Source: Sphingomonas sp. Leaf412 (GTDB lineage: Bacteria; Pseudomonadota; Alphaproteobacteria; Sphingomonadales; Sphingomonadaceae). Taken from it: a DNA stretch of 64,000 nucleotides. Below are positions 19,829 to 29,164 of the stretch, one piece after another. The stretch spans positions 1,202,642 to 1,266,641 of the forward strand of contig NZ_LMQP01000003.1 of NCBI RefSeq assembly GCF_001425405.1. The letters are read 5' to 3'. The stretch's first letter is position 1. Every line of letters starts with the position of its first letter. A model generated the notes under the pieces. It saw only the letters and a program-made list of their open reading frames with translations, did not search any database and was not told the origin of the DNA. Position numbers and translations under genes: made by a program.

Positions 19829-21507
19829 TATTTGTGGTTGCTGTACGGCGGCACGCTCGGCGCCAACGGATCGGCCCGCACCCACAGCGCCACCCCCGCC
19901 CCCAGCACCAGCAACACCGCCGCGACCGCCAGCGCCCGCCGCCGCGCGATGCGCCCGGCCAATGGCGCCAGCACCAGCGCGACCGGCAGCAGCGGAAGCA
20001 CCGCGGCGATCGGCGTCTTCGGCCCCACCGCCTGCATCAGGAAGAAGCCGAAGCCGAGCAGATATCCGGTGACCAGCGCCGCCGCGACGATCGCCGCTGC
20101 CCGCCACCGCACCCCCGCGGCGACACCGCCCAGCAGCAACGGCACGACCAGAACATAGGATGCCGTCGGCGCGACCGCCTGCACCACGACCGCCAGCACC
20201 GCGACCGGCGCCGCCATCCCCGCCACGAACCCCGCCGACACGCCGCGGCGCAGGAACAGGCCCGCGGTCGCGCCCAGCGCCGCGCCGCACGCCAGCAGCG
20301 CCTGAGCCTGCAACCGCGGGATCGCGGCCAGCCGGTCGTAGTAATTGACCCGCCCGTCCGCCCCGGACAGCAGGTTCAGCGCGAACAGCAGGATCGCGGC
20401 GACCACGGCCAGCGCCACGATCGCCCCCGCCCCGCGCGCGACGGCGCCCGGATCGCGCCGCGCCGCTGCGGCGTACCCCGCCACGCCCAGCAGCAGCAGC
20501 ACCCATCCGACCGCGGGCGGATACTGCACCAGCCACAGGCCGTAGGCGTCGAAGAACGTCCGATCGCCTGCCGACCGGCGCGGCAACGACGGCGCCGCCA
20601 GCAGCGCGCGGGTCAGGTCCAGCGCCTGCCCGCCCATGTCCTGCACCGCCCCGGTATCGACGATATCGGGCGTCGACAGCGGCGAGTGATAATAGGCCGC
20701 CCGCCCGATGAAGGCGAAATTGTAGCCCGGCCACCCGCCCTGCCGTGCGGGGGTGAAATCGGTGCTGTTGGGCAGGCTCTGATACACCAGCGCAGACAGC
20801 GACGTCGCCACCGGCCCGCCGACCGCCCGCCCGAACGATCGCATCGCCGCGTCGTTGCCGCGCCCGGTCTCGAACATCGCGGCGCGCCCGCCCCCGCCCC
20901 GCGCTTCGAGGTTGATGACCACGCCCACCCGCGCCCGCGCCGGATGGCCGCCAAAGAACGCGCGCGCGCCCTCCAGTCCCGGTTCCTCTCCATCGGTCAG
21001 CAACAGCATCAGGTCGCGTCCCGGCACGCCCGCCGCGCGGACGGCGCGCGCGACCTCGATCGCCGCCGCGACCCCGCCGGCGTCGTCCGCCGCGCCGGGG
21101 GATCCCCACACGGTGTCGAAATGCGCCATCAGCAGCACCGCGGGCGCCGTCCGGTCGCGCCCGGGCAGCGTCGCCAGGATGCTCGTCACCGTCGGCGCGG
21201 GCGCGGGCGTGCCCCGCCAGCGGTCCAGCACCGCCTTCCCCTTGGCGCTCAACCGCGACGGCAGCGGTACCGTCTCCAGGCCGATCGCCCGCAATCGCGC
21301 GATCAGGTAGCCGCGCACCCGTTCGTTCTCCGCGCTGCCGGTCGGATGCGGGGCGCGGGCGATCGCGCGCACGTCGCGCATCGCGCGCATCGCCGAAAAC
21401 GCGCCGGCGGGGGCGTCGGCCGGGGCCGGTGCGGGCGGGGTCGTCGCGACGATCGCCAGGACGACCGCCACCGCCAGCGCGACCAGCATCGCCCACCACC
21501 CGCGCAT
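19828..21507 (-). CDS. M28 family metallopeptidase with C-terminal membrane helices
   Basis: This 559-residue zinc peptidase has one N-terminal membrane anchor (WWAMLVALAVAVVLAIVA), an M28 catalytic domain and a C-terminal half of about eight transmembrane helices. Metal and catalytic residues are visible: H129 and D131 in AHFD, D141 in GAADDAGG, E174/E175 in TDGEEPG, E201 in NLEARG, and a histidine in YYHSPLS. The layout resembles the Fxna-type or vacuolar membrane M28 peptidases, with the active site outside the cytoplasm. I chose the ATG at 21507 because it directly precedes the anchor helix. Substrate unknown. Confidence 0.85.
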   Translation of the reverse strand: MRGWWAMLVALAVAVVLAIVATTPPAPAPADAPAGAFSAMRAMRDVRAIARAPHPTGSAENERVRGYLIARLRAIGLETVPLPSRLSAKGKAVLDRWRGTPAPAPTVTSILATLPGRDRTAPAVLLMAHFDTVWGSPGAADDAGGVAAAIEVARAVRAAGVPGRDLMLLLTDGEEPGLEGARAFFGGHPARARVGVVINLEARGGGGRAAMFETGRGNDAAMRSFGRAVGGPVATSLSALVYQSLPNSTDFTPARQGGWPGYNFAFIGRAAYYHSPLSTPDIVDTGAVQDMGGQALDLTRALLAAPSLPRRSAGDRTFFDAYGLWLVQYPPAVGWVLLLLGVAGYAAAARRDPGAVARGAGAIVALAVVAAILLFALNLLSGADGRVNYYDRLAAIPRLQAQALLACGAALGATAGLFLRRGVSAGFVAGMAAPVAVLAVVVQAVAPTASYVLVVPLLLGGVAAGVRWRAAAIVAAALVTGYLLGFGFFLMQAVGPKTPIAAVLPLLPVALVLAPLAGRIARRRALAVAAVLLVLGAGVALWVRADPLAPSVPPYSNHK

Positions 21508-21641
21508 CGGCCGTCTCCTCGGCGAAAGGGTGGAAGCGCACCGCAACCCGGTCAAGCCCGCGGTAACCCCGCCTTTACGCGGCACCCGCTATTCGCCGCG
21601 CTCTCGCGGCGGAACGTGGCGTACAGGCGATGGAGAACGAC

Positions 21642-22298
21642 ATGGAAGCGGCAACGATCACGGTCGCGCGATCCGCGCCCGCGATGCACGCGCTGGTGGC
21701 GGCGGACGGCACCGCGGCGTCGCAGCATGCGCGCGCGCTTCTCGACCCCGCCGCCCCCTTGCGCGACGTGGCGGATGCGGTCCACGCCCTGTGCATCCTC
21801 CACGGCGCCTTTCCCGGACTGGTCGAACATGCGCGCGATGCGTGCGACGCGGCGGATCACCGCGCCTGGCTGGACCATGCGGTCGACGCGATGGCGATCG
21901 AACGCGCGCTGCTCGCCCGGCTCGCCGCCGCGATCGGGCCGCAGCCGTCAACGCCCGGACAGGCGGCGTCGGAGGCCGCGATCATCGGGCAGCGCCACGC
22001 GCTCGACATGCTGGCCCGCTCGGATCGTCGCGGCTGCGCGTTGGGCACCGCGCTCGCGTTCGTGCTCGACTGGTCGGCGGTCCGGCGCGTGATCGACAAC
22101 GGCGCGGCGCGGACCGGCCTGCCCGCCACCACGCGCTTCGCCGCCACGATCGCCGCGACGCACGCCTTCCTCGACGATCTCGCCCCCGCTTTGCCCGTGC
22201 AGCGCGCGATGACGTTCGGCGCGCAGCAGACGCTCGCACAGCATCGTGGCCTGTGGCACCTGCTGGAGGCGCGGGCGTCCGCCCGGTCGACGCGCTGA
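21642..22298 (+). CDS. Conserved hypothetical helical protein
   Basis: This alanine-rich protein of 218 residues is predicted to be almost entirely helical, with histidines and acidic residues scattered along its helices (HALCILHGAFPGLVEHARD and DHRAWLDHAVDAMAIERALL). It has no signal peptide or membrane helix. The ATG at 21642 follows GGAG with 6-base spacing. An alternative in-frame ATG lies at 21630. Similar proteins occur in other sphingomonads, but I recognise no family with a known role. It sits between the divergent M28 peptidase and the MoxR gene. Confidence 0.65.
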   Translation: MEAATITVARSAPAMHALVAADGTAASQHARALLDPAAPLRDVADAVHALCILHGAFPGLVEHARDACDAADHRAWLDHAVDAMAIERALLARLAAAIGPQPSTPGQAASEAAIIGQRHALDMLARSDRRGCALGTALAFVLDWSAVRRVIDNGAARTGLPATTRFAATIAATHAFLDDLAPALPVQRAMTFGAQQTLAQHRGLWHLLEARASARSTR

Positions 22299-22370
22299 CG
22301 GCCCGCTTGCGCGCCCGACGCGAATGACGCTATCGCCCTACCCGGTTTTCTTTTCGAACGGGATCGGCAC

Positions 22371-23225
22371 ATGCAGCGCTTCGAGGGTACGCAAAGCTAC
22401 GTCGCGACCGACGACCTGAAGGTCGCGGTCAACGCCGCGGTCACGCTGCGTCGTCCGCTGCTGGTGAAGGGTGAACCGGGCACCGGAAAGACCGTGCTGG
22501 CGTACGAGATCGCGAAGGCCACCGGCGCGCCGCTGATCGAATGGAACGTGAAGTCCACGACGAAGGCGCAGCAGGGCCTGTACGAATATGACGCCGTCGC
22601 CCGGCTGCGCGACGGACAATTGGGCGACGAACGCGTCCACGACATCTCCAACTACATCCGTCGCGGCAAATTGTGGGAAGCGTTCACCGCGCCGGAGGTG
22701 CCGGTCCTGCTGATCGACGAGATCGACAAGGCGGATATCGAATTCCCCAACGATCTGTTGCAGGAACTCGATGGCATGGAATTCCATGTGTACGAGACGA
22801 AGGAGACGGTTCGCGCGGCGGAGCGGCCGATCGTCGTCATCACGTCGAACAACGAGAAGGAACTGCCCGACGCGTTCCTTCGCCGGTGCTTCTTCCACTA
22901 CATCAAGTTCCCGGACCGCGACACGATGCAGGCGATCGTCGACGTCCACTTCCCCGGTATCCAGAAGATCCTGGTGAACAAGGCGATGGACATCTTCTAC
23001 GACGTCCGCGACGTGCCCGGCCTGAAGAAGAAGCCGTCGACCAGCGAATTGCTCGACTGGCTGAAGCTGCTGCTGCACGAGGACATGCCGCTCGAGGTGT
23101 TGCAGAACCGCGATCCGACGAAGGCGATCCCGCCGCTCCACGGCGCATTGTTGAAGAACGAGCAGGACGTGATGCTGTTCGAACGCCTGGCCTTCATGGC
23201 GAAGCGGCAGGCGCACAAGGGCTGA
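22371..23225 (+). CDS. MoxR family AAA+ ATPase
   Basis: This 284-residue AAA+ chaperone-like ATPase is of the MoxR/CoxD type, which works with a VWA-domain partner to assemble or activate other proteins, often by metal insertion. Walker A is GEPGTGKT (34-41), Walker B is LLIDEIDKAD, and a sensor segment ITSNNEKELPDAFLRRC follows. Its usual partner, a CoxE-like VWA protein, is encoded at 24851-26029 on the same strand but is separated here by an AraC regulator and a CHAP protein. Target unknown. Confidence 0.9.
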   Translation: MQRFEGTQSYVATDDLKVAVNAAVTLRRPLLVKGEPGTGKTVLAYEIAKATGAPLIEWNVKSTTKAQQGLYEYDAVARLRDGQLGDERVHDISNYIRRGKLWEAFTAPEVPVLLIDEIDKADIEFPNDLLQELDGMEFHVYETKETVRAAERPIVVITSNNEKELPDAFLRRCFFHYIKFPDRDTMQAIVDVHFPGIQKILVNKAMDIFYDVRDVPGLKKKPSTSELLDWLKLLLHEDMPLEVLQNRDPTKAIPPLHGALLKNEQDVMLFERLAFMAKRQAHKG

Positions 23226-23290
23226 TATTGGGCTTCAGTCGTACCCCGCTCGCTGCTACAGCCTGAAAATAAAGCTTTACGGGGCGGATA

Positions 23291-24244
23291 ATGATCGAAA
23301 GCGGGTCGCGCACGCCGGGCGTGTCGGCGGAGGATTTCAATCTTCCGCCCGGCACGGCGTTGCGCATCGAAGTGCCCGCGCCGGCGCTGCGCCCCTTCCT
23401 GACGCATTATTTCGTGCTCGATTCGGAACGCGCCCTCCACGACGGCGTGGTCAACTGGGCGCTGCCGACGTGGCCGACGATCCGCCTCATCATGACCGAC
23501 GCGCCGATGACGCTGCGGCTGGGCAGCCGGACCTACGATCCCATCCCCTCCGTCGCATTGTACGGCTTCACCAGCCGGGCGCGGCAGGTCACGACGCATG
23601 GCGGGGTCACGATCGGCGTCGGCATCTCCCCGCTGGGCTGGGCCCGGATGCTCGATGTCCCGGCGGAACGCCTGCGCGATCAGGTCGTGCCGCTGTCCGA
23701 CCTGATGCCGCAACTGCGGGTCGAGGCGCTTCGCCGCGCGCTGAAGGCCAGCGACCAGGCGGCGGACGTCGCGCCCATCCTCGACGCCTTCTTCCACCCC
23801 TTCCTCACGAATCCCTTGCCCGCGGAGCCCGCGATCGCGGCGCTGATGCGGCTCATCACGGACGAGGAGGTCCACGACATCCGCACCGCCAGCCAGAGGA
23901 CGGGGATGAGCCCGGCCAGCCTGCGACGGCTAGCGGTGCGGTATTTCGGGTTTCCGCCCAAGACGTTGCTGGTGCAGGAACGCTTCATCCGCTCGCTGCG
24001 CCGCATGTTGCTGGCGGACGAGAAGCCCGATTATTCCGTCATCGCGCAGACCTATTTCGACAAGTCGCATTTCCTCCGCGACGCCGATCGCTTCCTCGGC
24101 ATGACGCCACGCCGCTTCATGATGCGCGACAATCGCTACATGCTGGCGGTGATGCGCGCGCATGCCATCGTCGCCCGCGCGGCGCGGGAGGACGCCGCGA
24201 CGCGCGCGCCGCCCGACAACCATCCGTTCACGCTGGCGGTGTAG
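23291..24244 (+). CDS. AraC family transcriptional regulator
   Basis: This 317-residue regulator has an N-terminal sensor region (about residues 1-170, with RPFLTHYFVLDSE and GFTSRARQV typical of AraC proteins carrying a DUF6597-like domain) and a C-terminal pair of helix-turn-helices. The first is around DIRTASQRTGMSPASLRRLA, the second around YSVIAQTYFDKSHFLRDADR, ending in the family signature GMTPRRFM. It lies between the moxR and VWA genes, 9 bases upstream of the CHAP gene, and could regulate these neighbours. The effector is unknown. Confidence 0.85.
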   Translation: MIESGSRTPGVSAEDFNLPPGTALRIEVPAPALRPFLTHYFVLDSERALHDGVVNWALPTWPTIRLIMTDAPMTLRLGSRTYDPIPSVALYGFTSRARQVTTHGGVTIGVGISPLGWARMLDVPAERLRDQVVPLSDLMPQLRVEALRRALKASDQAADVAPILDAFFHPFLTNPLPAEPAIAALMRLITDEEVHDIRTASQRTGMSPASLRRLAVRYFGFPPKTLLVQERFIRSLRRMLLADEKPDYSVIAQTYFDKSHFLRDADRFLGMTPRRFMMRDNRYMLAVMRAHAIVARAAREDAATRAPPDNHPFTLAV

Positions 24245-24253
24245 GACGCGCCG

Positions 24254-24802
24254 ATGACCCGCATCGCCGCCTTCCTGTCGCTCGCGCTCGTCGGCGCCCC
24301 GGCTTTTGGCGCCTCGCTGCTCGATTACGTGGGGCAATGCGTCCCCTTCGCGCGCGCGGCATCGGGGATCGCGATCTACGGCGATGCCTGGACATGGTGG
24401 GGCCAGGCCGAGGGGCGATACCGCCGCGGCGACGTGCCCAGGGTCGGCGCGGTCATCGTCTTCGCGCGCTCCCCGCAGCTGCGCCTCGGCCATGTCGCGG
24501 TCGTCAGCCGCGTCGTCGAGTCGCGGACGGTCATGCTGACCCACGCCAACTGGTCGCGGCGCAACGGCGCGCGGGGCCATGCGGAACAGGACGTGACGCT
24601 GCACGATGTGTCCCCCGGCAACGACTGGAGCCGGGTGAAGGTATGGTATCGCGACAGCAACGGGCTGGGCGGCTCGATCTATCCCGTCGAAGGTTTCATC
24701 TATGCCGACGGCAAGCCGGCCGCCGGACTGTCCGGGCGCGATCCCGACGATGTCGGCGCGCTGATCGACGCCTACGTACCCGGGGCCGCCGCGGTCCGCT
24801 GA
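24254..24802 (+). CDS. Secreted CHAP-domain peptidoglycan amidase/peptidase
   Basis: This 182-residue protein has a signal peptide (MTRIAAFLSLALVGAPAFGA) and a CHAP fold with catalytic C29 (GQCVPFAR) and H80 (RLGHVAVV), followed by the HANWSRR strand that is characteristic of the fold. CHAP enzymes cleave peptidoglycan cross-bridges or act as cysteine peptidases, so a periplasmic cell-wall role is likely. It is close behind the AraC gene and probably co-transcribed with it. The C-terminal 25 residues are polar and may be a disordered tail. Confidence 0.82.
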   Translation: MTRIAAFLSLALVGAPAFGASLLDYVGQCVPFARAASGIAIYGDAWTWWGQAEGRYRRGDVPRVGAVIVFARSPQLRLGHVAVVSRVVESRTVMLTHANWSRRNGARGHAEQDVTLHDVSPGNDWSRVKVWYRDSNGLGGSIYPVEGFIYADGKPAAGLSGRDPDDVGALIDAYVPGAAAVR

Positions 24803-24850
24803 CCATACTCGATCCTCGACTCGGGGCCTTCGGCGCGGCAAGATGCGCGC

Positions 24851-26029
24851 ATGTTCCTTCATTTCCTCGACGAGCTTCGCGTCGCCGGCATCCCCGCCAG
24901 CCTCAAGGAGCATCTCATCCTGCTGGAGGCCCTTCAGGCCGACGTCATCGACCGCTCGCCGGAGGAATTCTATTTCCTCAGCCGCGCGGTGTTCGTGAAG
25001 GACGAGGGCCTGCTCGACCGCTTCGACCAGGTGTTCGCCAAGGTGTTCAAGGGGCTGGAGACCAGCTTCGCGCAGGAGGGCGCGGAGATCCCCGCCGACT
25101 GGCTGAAGGCGGTGGCGGAGAAGTTCCTGAGCCCCGAGGAGATGGAGGCGATCAAGTCCCTGGGGTCGTGGGACGAAATCATGGACACGCTGAAGAAGCG
25201 GCTGGAGGAGCAGCAGAAGCGGCACCAGGGCGGCAACAAATGGGTCGGCACCGGCGGCACCAGTCCGTTCGGCAATTCCGGCTACAATCCCGAAGGCGTG
25301 CGGATCGGCGGCGAATCGAAGGAGAAGCGCGCAATCAAGGTGTGGGACCAGCGCGAGTTCCGGAACCTCGACAACACGAAGGAGCTTGGCACCCGCAACA
25401 TCAAGATCGCGCTGCGCCGCCTGCGCAAGTTCGCGCGTGAGGGCGCGCAGGACGAGCTGGATATCGACGCCACGATCGACGGGACCGCGCGGCAGGGCTG
25501 GCTCGACGTCCACATGCGCGCGGAACGGCGCAATGCGGTGAAGCTGCTGCTGTTCCTCGACGTCGGCGGGTCGATGGATCCGTTCGTGAAGCTGTGCGAG
25601 GAATTGTTCTCCGCCGCGACGACCGAGTTCAAGAACCTGGAATTCTTCTACTTCCACAATTGCCCGTACGAAGGCGTGTGGAAGGACAACAAGCGCCGGT
25701 TCCAGGAACGGACCCCGATGTGGGACGTGCTCCACAAGTTCGGGCACGACTACAAGCTGGTGTTCGTCGGCGACGCGGCGATGAGCCCGTACGAGATCAC
25801 GCATCCCGGCGGGTCGGTGGAGCATTTCAACGAGGAATCGGGCGCGGTGTGGCTGCACCGGATGACGACCACCTATCCCGCCGCGGTGTGGTTGAACCCC
25901 GTGGCGGAGGCGCAATGGGGCTATTCGCAGTCGACGAAGATCATCCGCGAGCTGATGACCGACCGGATGTACCCGCTGACGCTGGCCGGGCTGGACGCGG
26001 GGATGCGGGAGCTGACGCGGAAGCGATAG
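24851..26029 (+). CDS. VWA domain protein, CoxE-like partner of MoxR
   Basis: This 392-residue cytosolic protein has a polar N-terminal half and a C-terminal von Willebrand A-like domain. Its metal site is the variant DVGGSMDP instead of the classical DxSxS, as is usual in this bacterial branch. A glycine-rich linker (GTGGTSPFGNSGYNPEG) separates the halves. Proteins of this kind act as adaptors for MoxR ATPases, and the MoxR gene lies 1.6 kb upstream on the same strand. About 460 bases of repeats without genes follow it. Confidence 0.85.
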   Translation: MFLHFLDELRVAGIPASLKEHLILLEALQADVIDRSPEEFYFLSRAVFVKDEGLLDRFDQVFAKVFKGLETSFAQEGAEIPADWLKAVAEKFLSPEEMEAIKSLGSWDEIMDTLKKRLEEQQKRHQGGNKWVGTGGTSPFGNSGYNPEGVRIGGESKEKRAIKVWDQREFRNLDNTKELGTRNIKIALRRLRKFAREGAQDELDIDATIDGTARQGWLDVHMRAERRNAVKLLLFLDVGGSMDPFVKLCEELFSAATTEFKNLEFFYFHNCPYEGVWKDNKRRFQERTPMWDVLHKFGHDYKLVFVGDAAMSPYEITHPGGSVEHFNEESGAVWLHRMTTTYPAAVWLNPVAEAQWGYSQSTKIIRELMTDRMYPLTLAGLDAGMRELTRKR

Positions 26030-26131
26030 GCGCGGCAGGCGGGCTCGGGGTGGGCGTCGGGACGATCACCGGGGGGTCGGTAGCCTGACCGTCTTCCAGA
26101 GCCATGGCGGCGCGACCCTTACATCTTTCGC

Positions 26132-26487
26132 TCCTGCGGCACGATGGATGCCGGGACGAGCCCGGCATGACGGTGGTTGGGGCGATGGCGTTGGCGTGTC
26201 GAGATGGCCGGCTCGGGTTGGTATGCGTCCGTCGCAATCCCTCACCCGTCACCCCGGGTTTGTTCCGTGGTCCATCATGCCGCGTGTCCGACGCCTCTCG
26301 CTCCTGCGGCAAGGTGGATGCCGGGACGTGCCCGGCATGACGGGGGTTTGACCCTGTCCTGATACGCGAAACGAGCCGCTCGTCACCCGTCACCCCGGGC
26401 TTGTCCCGGGGTCCACGGTTGGTCGCACATGACTATCCGTTGTCGGCGCGGCACGGTGGATGCCGGGACCGGCCCGGCATGACGGGG
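26132..26487. repeat. Tandem cluster of sphingomonad intergenic repeats
   Basis: The gene-free stretch 26030-26490 holds three copies of a hairpin with core GATGCCGGGAC and GCCCGGCATGACGG (about 26146-26173, 26316-26343, 26458-26485). Two of them are preceded by a companion arm CACCCGTCACCCCGGG (near 26244 and 26385). Together they form roughly two and a half units of a composite palindromic element about 105 bases long. They would fold into strong stems in RNA from the VWA gene and from the convergent rmuC gene. No open reading frame in this stretch is credible. Confidence 0.75.
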
Positions 26488-26490
26488 GGA

Positions 26491-27870
26491 CTATTCCCCG
26501 CCCTCCCCCGCGGTCATCAGCTTCGTCAGCGGGCGGACGTTCTGTTCCACGATGGGCAGCGCCTCGATCGTCTTCGCCCCGGTGTCGACGTTCAGCGTCT
26601 CGAACCGTCGCGCGCTCGTCAGGACCTGGCTTTCGAGGCTGCCGACGAAGCTGTTGTACGCCCCCGTCGCGGTCGCCAGGTTCTTGCCCAGTTTCTGCAC
26701 ATGGTCGCCCATCGTCGCCAGGCGGGCGTAGAGTTCCTTGCCCAATGTCGCGATCTCCTGCGCCTGTGCCGCCAGTTTCTCCTGCCGCCAGACCGCCGAC
26801 ACGGTCCGCGCGATCGCGATCAGGTTCGTGGGCGTCGCCAGCAGGACGCGCCGCTCGAACGCATCCTCCCAGAGCTTGTGGTCGAATTCCAGCGCGGCGG
26901 TCAGGAAATGTTCCCCCGGCACGAACATGATGACGTAATCGGGGGCGTCGTCGAACTGCGCCCAATAGGCCTTGGCCCCCAGCGCCGAGACGTGCGCGCG
27001 CATCGATTGCGCGTGCGCGGCGAGGCCCAGTTGCCGCTCGCCCTCATCCACCGCGCCGAACGCATCCTGATAGGCGTTGAGCGACACCTTGGCGTCGATG
27101 ATGAGCGACTTGCCCCCGGGCACGCGCACGATCGCATCGGGGCGCAGCCGTCCGCCGTCCTCGCCCGCGACCGATACCTCCATGCGGAAATCGGTATGTT
27201 CGGCCAGCCCGCACGTCTCCAGCACGTTGCGCAGCTGCTGCTCGCCCCAGCGCCCGCGTGCCTTGGGCGCGTTGCGCAGCGCGTTGACCAGCTTCGCCGC
27301 CTCGCCCGACACGCGTTCCTGCCCCAGCCGCATCGCGTCGATCTGTCCGTGCAACTGGCCGAAGGCATCGCGCCGCTCCGCCTCGATCTTCTGCACACCC
27401 TCTTCGTAGCGGTGGAGGCGGTCGTGGACCGGCTGGAGCAGCGCCTTCAGCCCCTGCCCCGCGCTCTCCTCGGACTGGCGGAACCGCGCCTCCGCCCGAT
27501 CCAGGAACGCCTTCTGCGCCTCGCCCAGCGTCGCCTGCGCCACGTCCTTGAAACGGCGCTCCATGTCGTCAGCGGTCGCCTTCAGGTCCGCGATCCGCTG
27601 CGCCGCGGCGCGCCCCTCCGCCTCCAGCGTGGCGATGTGCCGTTGCGCGGCGGCGCGCTCGTCCCGCGCCGCGGTCAGCTCGGTGCGCAGCCCGTCCACC
27701 GCCTTCGCACGTTCCTCCGCCGCGGCCAGGTCCGCGATCGCGCGGCGGAACTGCGTAGCCTCCGCATCCCGCTCCGCCCGCGCCGCCGCGACCGCGCGCT
27801 GCGCGATCAGCCAGCCGGCGACCGCCCCGACGACGAGGGCGAGGAGGGCATAGGGAAGAGCATCGGCCAT
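26491..27870 (-). CDS. rmuC: DNA recombination protein RmuC
   Basis: RmuC is a membrane-anchored protein with a nuclease-like fold that limits recombination at inverted repeats. The 459-residue product has an N-terminal transmembrane helix (LPYALLALVVGAVAGWLIAQ), a long coiled coil (residues about 30-150) and the RmuC domain with KARGRWGEQQLRNVLE, PDAIVRVPGGKSLIIDAKVSL and FVPGEHFL. The DAKVSL segment carries the D-x-K of the PD-(D/E)XK-like fold. The ATG at 27870 directly precedes the anchor helix. It is followed by the repeat cluster, an interesting neighbour for a protein acting on inverted repeats, though probably coincidental. Confidence 0.93.
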   Translation of the reverse strand: MADALPYALLALVVGAVAGWLIAQRAVAAARAERDAEATQFRRAIADLAAAEERAKAVDGLRTELTAARDERAAAQRHIATLEAEGRAAAQRIADLKATADDMERRFKDVAQATLGEAQKAFLDRAEARFRQSEESAGQGLKALLQPVHDRLHRYEEGVQKIEAERRDAFGQLHGQIDAMRLGQERVSGEAAKLVNALRNAPKARGRWGEQQLRNVLETCGLAEHTDFRMEVSVAGEDGGRLRPDAIVRVPGGKSLIIDAKVSLNAYQDAFGAVDEGERQLGLAAHAQSMRAHVSALGAKAYWAQFDDAPDYVIMFVPGEHFLTAALEFDHKLWEDAFERRVLLATPTNLIAIARTVSAVWRQEKLAAQAQEIATLGKELYARLATMGDHVQKLGKNLATATGAYNSFVGSLESQVLTSARRFETLNVDTGAKTIEALPIVEQNVRPLTKLMTAGEGGE

Positions 27871-27910
27871 GACGCGAACATAGGCGGAACGACGCCGCCG
27901 TGGCAAGCCG

Positions 27911-28444
27911 TCAGCCGCGGCGCAGCTTGTCCAGCTTCTTCATCAGCATCCCGCGTTTCAGGCGCGAGATATGGTCGATGAACAGCACGCCGTTCAGGTG
28001 ATCGATCTCATGCTGCATGCACGTCGCCATCAGGCCGTCCATGTCCTCCTCGTGCCGCTCGCCTGCGGTATCCAGCCACGCCACGCGGCAGCGTGCGGGC
28101 CGGGTCACCTCGGCATATTGCTCCGGGATCGACAGGCAGCCTTCGTTGTAGGTCGACGATTCCTCGCTGACCGACACGAGTTCGGGATTGATGAACGCGC
28201 GCGGATCGCGGACCGCCTCGGGCGCGGGTTCCTCCTCCTCCGTCTCGCGGTCCTGAAGGTCGATGACGACGATCCGCTGGAGGATGCCGACCTGGATCGC
28301 GGCCAGCCCGATGCCGTGCGCGTCGTACATCGTGTCGAACATGTCGGCGACGATGCCGCGCACCTCGTCGGTGATCGCGGGCACGGGCGCGCACGTCTGG
28401 CGCAGGACGGGGTCGGGAACCTCGACGATGGGAAGGATAGCCAT
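27911..28444 (-). CDS. def: Peptide deformylase
   Basis: Deformylase removes the N-formyl group from new proteins. The 177-residue product has all three motifs: GIGLAAIQ (44-51, with I where many have P), EGCLS with the metal ligand C103, and HEIDH (H145, E146, H149). A short acidic insert (DRETEEEEPAPEA) precedes the second strand, as in other sphingomonads. The start MAILPIVEVPDPVLR is typical. It follows recR after 11 bases on the same strand, while fmt, which adds the formyl group, is divergent on the other side of recR. Confidence 0.96.
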   Translation of the reverse strand: MAILPIVEVPDPVLRQTCAPVPAITDEVRGIVADMFDTMYDAHGIGLAAIQVGILQRIVVIDLQDRETEEEEPAPEAVRDPRAFINPELVSVSEESSTYNEGCLSIPEQYAEVTRPARCRVAWLDTAGERHEEDMDGLMATCMQHEIDHLNGVLFIDHISRLKRGMLMKKLDKLRRG

Positions 28445-28455
28445 AAAGCGCGTCC

Positions 28456-29052
28456 CTACGCCACGGGACGCCGCGCCCGCAAGGCTTGGGCCAGCGTCCC
28501 TTCGTCGAGATAGTCGAGCTCCCCCCCGACGGGCAGGCCGTGCGCCAGCTGCGTCAGCCGCACCGGGAATTTCTCCAGCCGCTCCGCGACGTAATGCGCG
28601 GTCGTCTGCCCCTCCAGCGTGGCGTTCATCGCCAGCACCACCTCGTCCACGCCCCCCGCCGCGATGCGCGCCACCAGCGGCTCGATCGCCAGATCCTCCG
28701 GCCGCACGCCCTCCAGCGCGGACAGCCGCCCGCCGAGCACGTGGAAGCGCCCCGGGAACAGGCGCGAGCGTTCCAGCGCCCACAGGTCGCTGACGTCCTC
28801 CACCACGCACAATGCGCGCGCGTCGCGGCGCGGATCGGCGCACACCGCGCACGGGTCGGTCGTGTCGACGTTCCCGCACACGCCGCAGGTCGTCAGCCGC
28901 TCCTCCACCGCCACCAGCGCGGCGCGCAACGGCGCCAGCGCGCCCTCCCGCTTCTTGACCAGGTGGAGCACCGCCCGCCGCGCCGACCGCGGCCCGAACC
29001 CCGGAAGCCGCGCCAGCGCGCTCGTCAGCGCCTCGATTTCCGGGGATGCCAT
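28456..29052 (-). CDS. recR: Recombination protein RecR
   Basis: RecR works with RecO, and in some lineages RecF, to load RecA at single-stranded gaps. The 198-residue product has the N-terminal helix-hairpin-helix ([14 protein letters not shown]), a four-cysteine zinc finger (C56, C59, C68, C71), and a Toprim domain beginning [14 protein letters not shown]. The C-terminal [16 protein letters not shown] motif is conserved. I chose the ATG at 29052 (MASPEIEAL) over upstream in-frame starts because those run into the repeat between recR and fmt. Confidence 0.96.
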   Translation of the reverse strand: MASPEIEALTSALARLPGFGPRSARRAVLHLVKKREGALAPLRAALVAVEERLTTCGVCGNVDTTDPCAVCADPRRDARALCVVEDVSDLWALERSRLFPGRFHVLGGRLSALEGVRPEDLAIEPLVARIAAGGVDEVVLAMNATLEGQTTAHYVAERLEKFPVRLTQLAHGLPVGGELDYLDEGTLAQALRARRPVA

Positions 29053-29085
29053 ATAGGAACATATGGCGATCCCCCGACCGTCACG

Positions 29086-29147
29086 CCAGCGAAAGCTGGC
29101 GTCTCCCGCACGGCGCGATACCCCGGCTTTCGCTGGGGTGGCGTAGC
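29086..29147. repeat. Palindromic repeat between recR and fmt
   Basis: A sequence beginning CCGTCACGCCAGCGAAAGCTGGCG and ending CCCCGGCTTTCGCTGGGGTGG lies between the divergent recR and fmt genes. The halves are near inverses and each also contains a small hairpin (CCAGCGAAAGCTGG). It belongs to the same group as the repeat at 30817-30897. Its presence in the promoter region means that it may influence both genes. Confidence 0.6.
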
Positions 29148-29164
29148 GGCTAGGAGCCGTGCCC

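Noticed and set aside
26132-26487. Repeated units that could suggest a CRISPR array
   Set aside because: The repeats are palindromic composites with irregular spacing (170 and 142 bases), and no cas genes are present.
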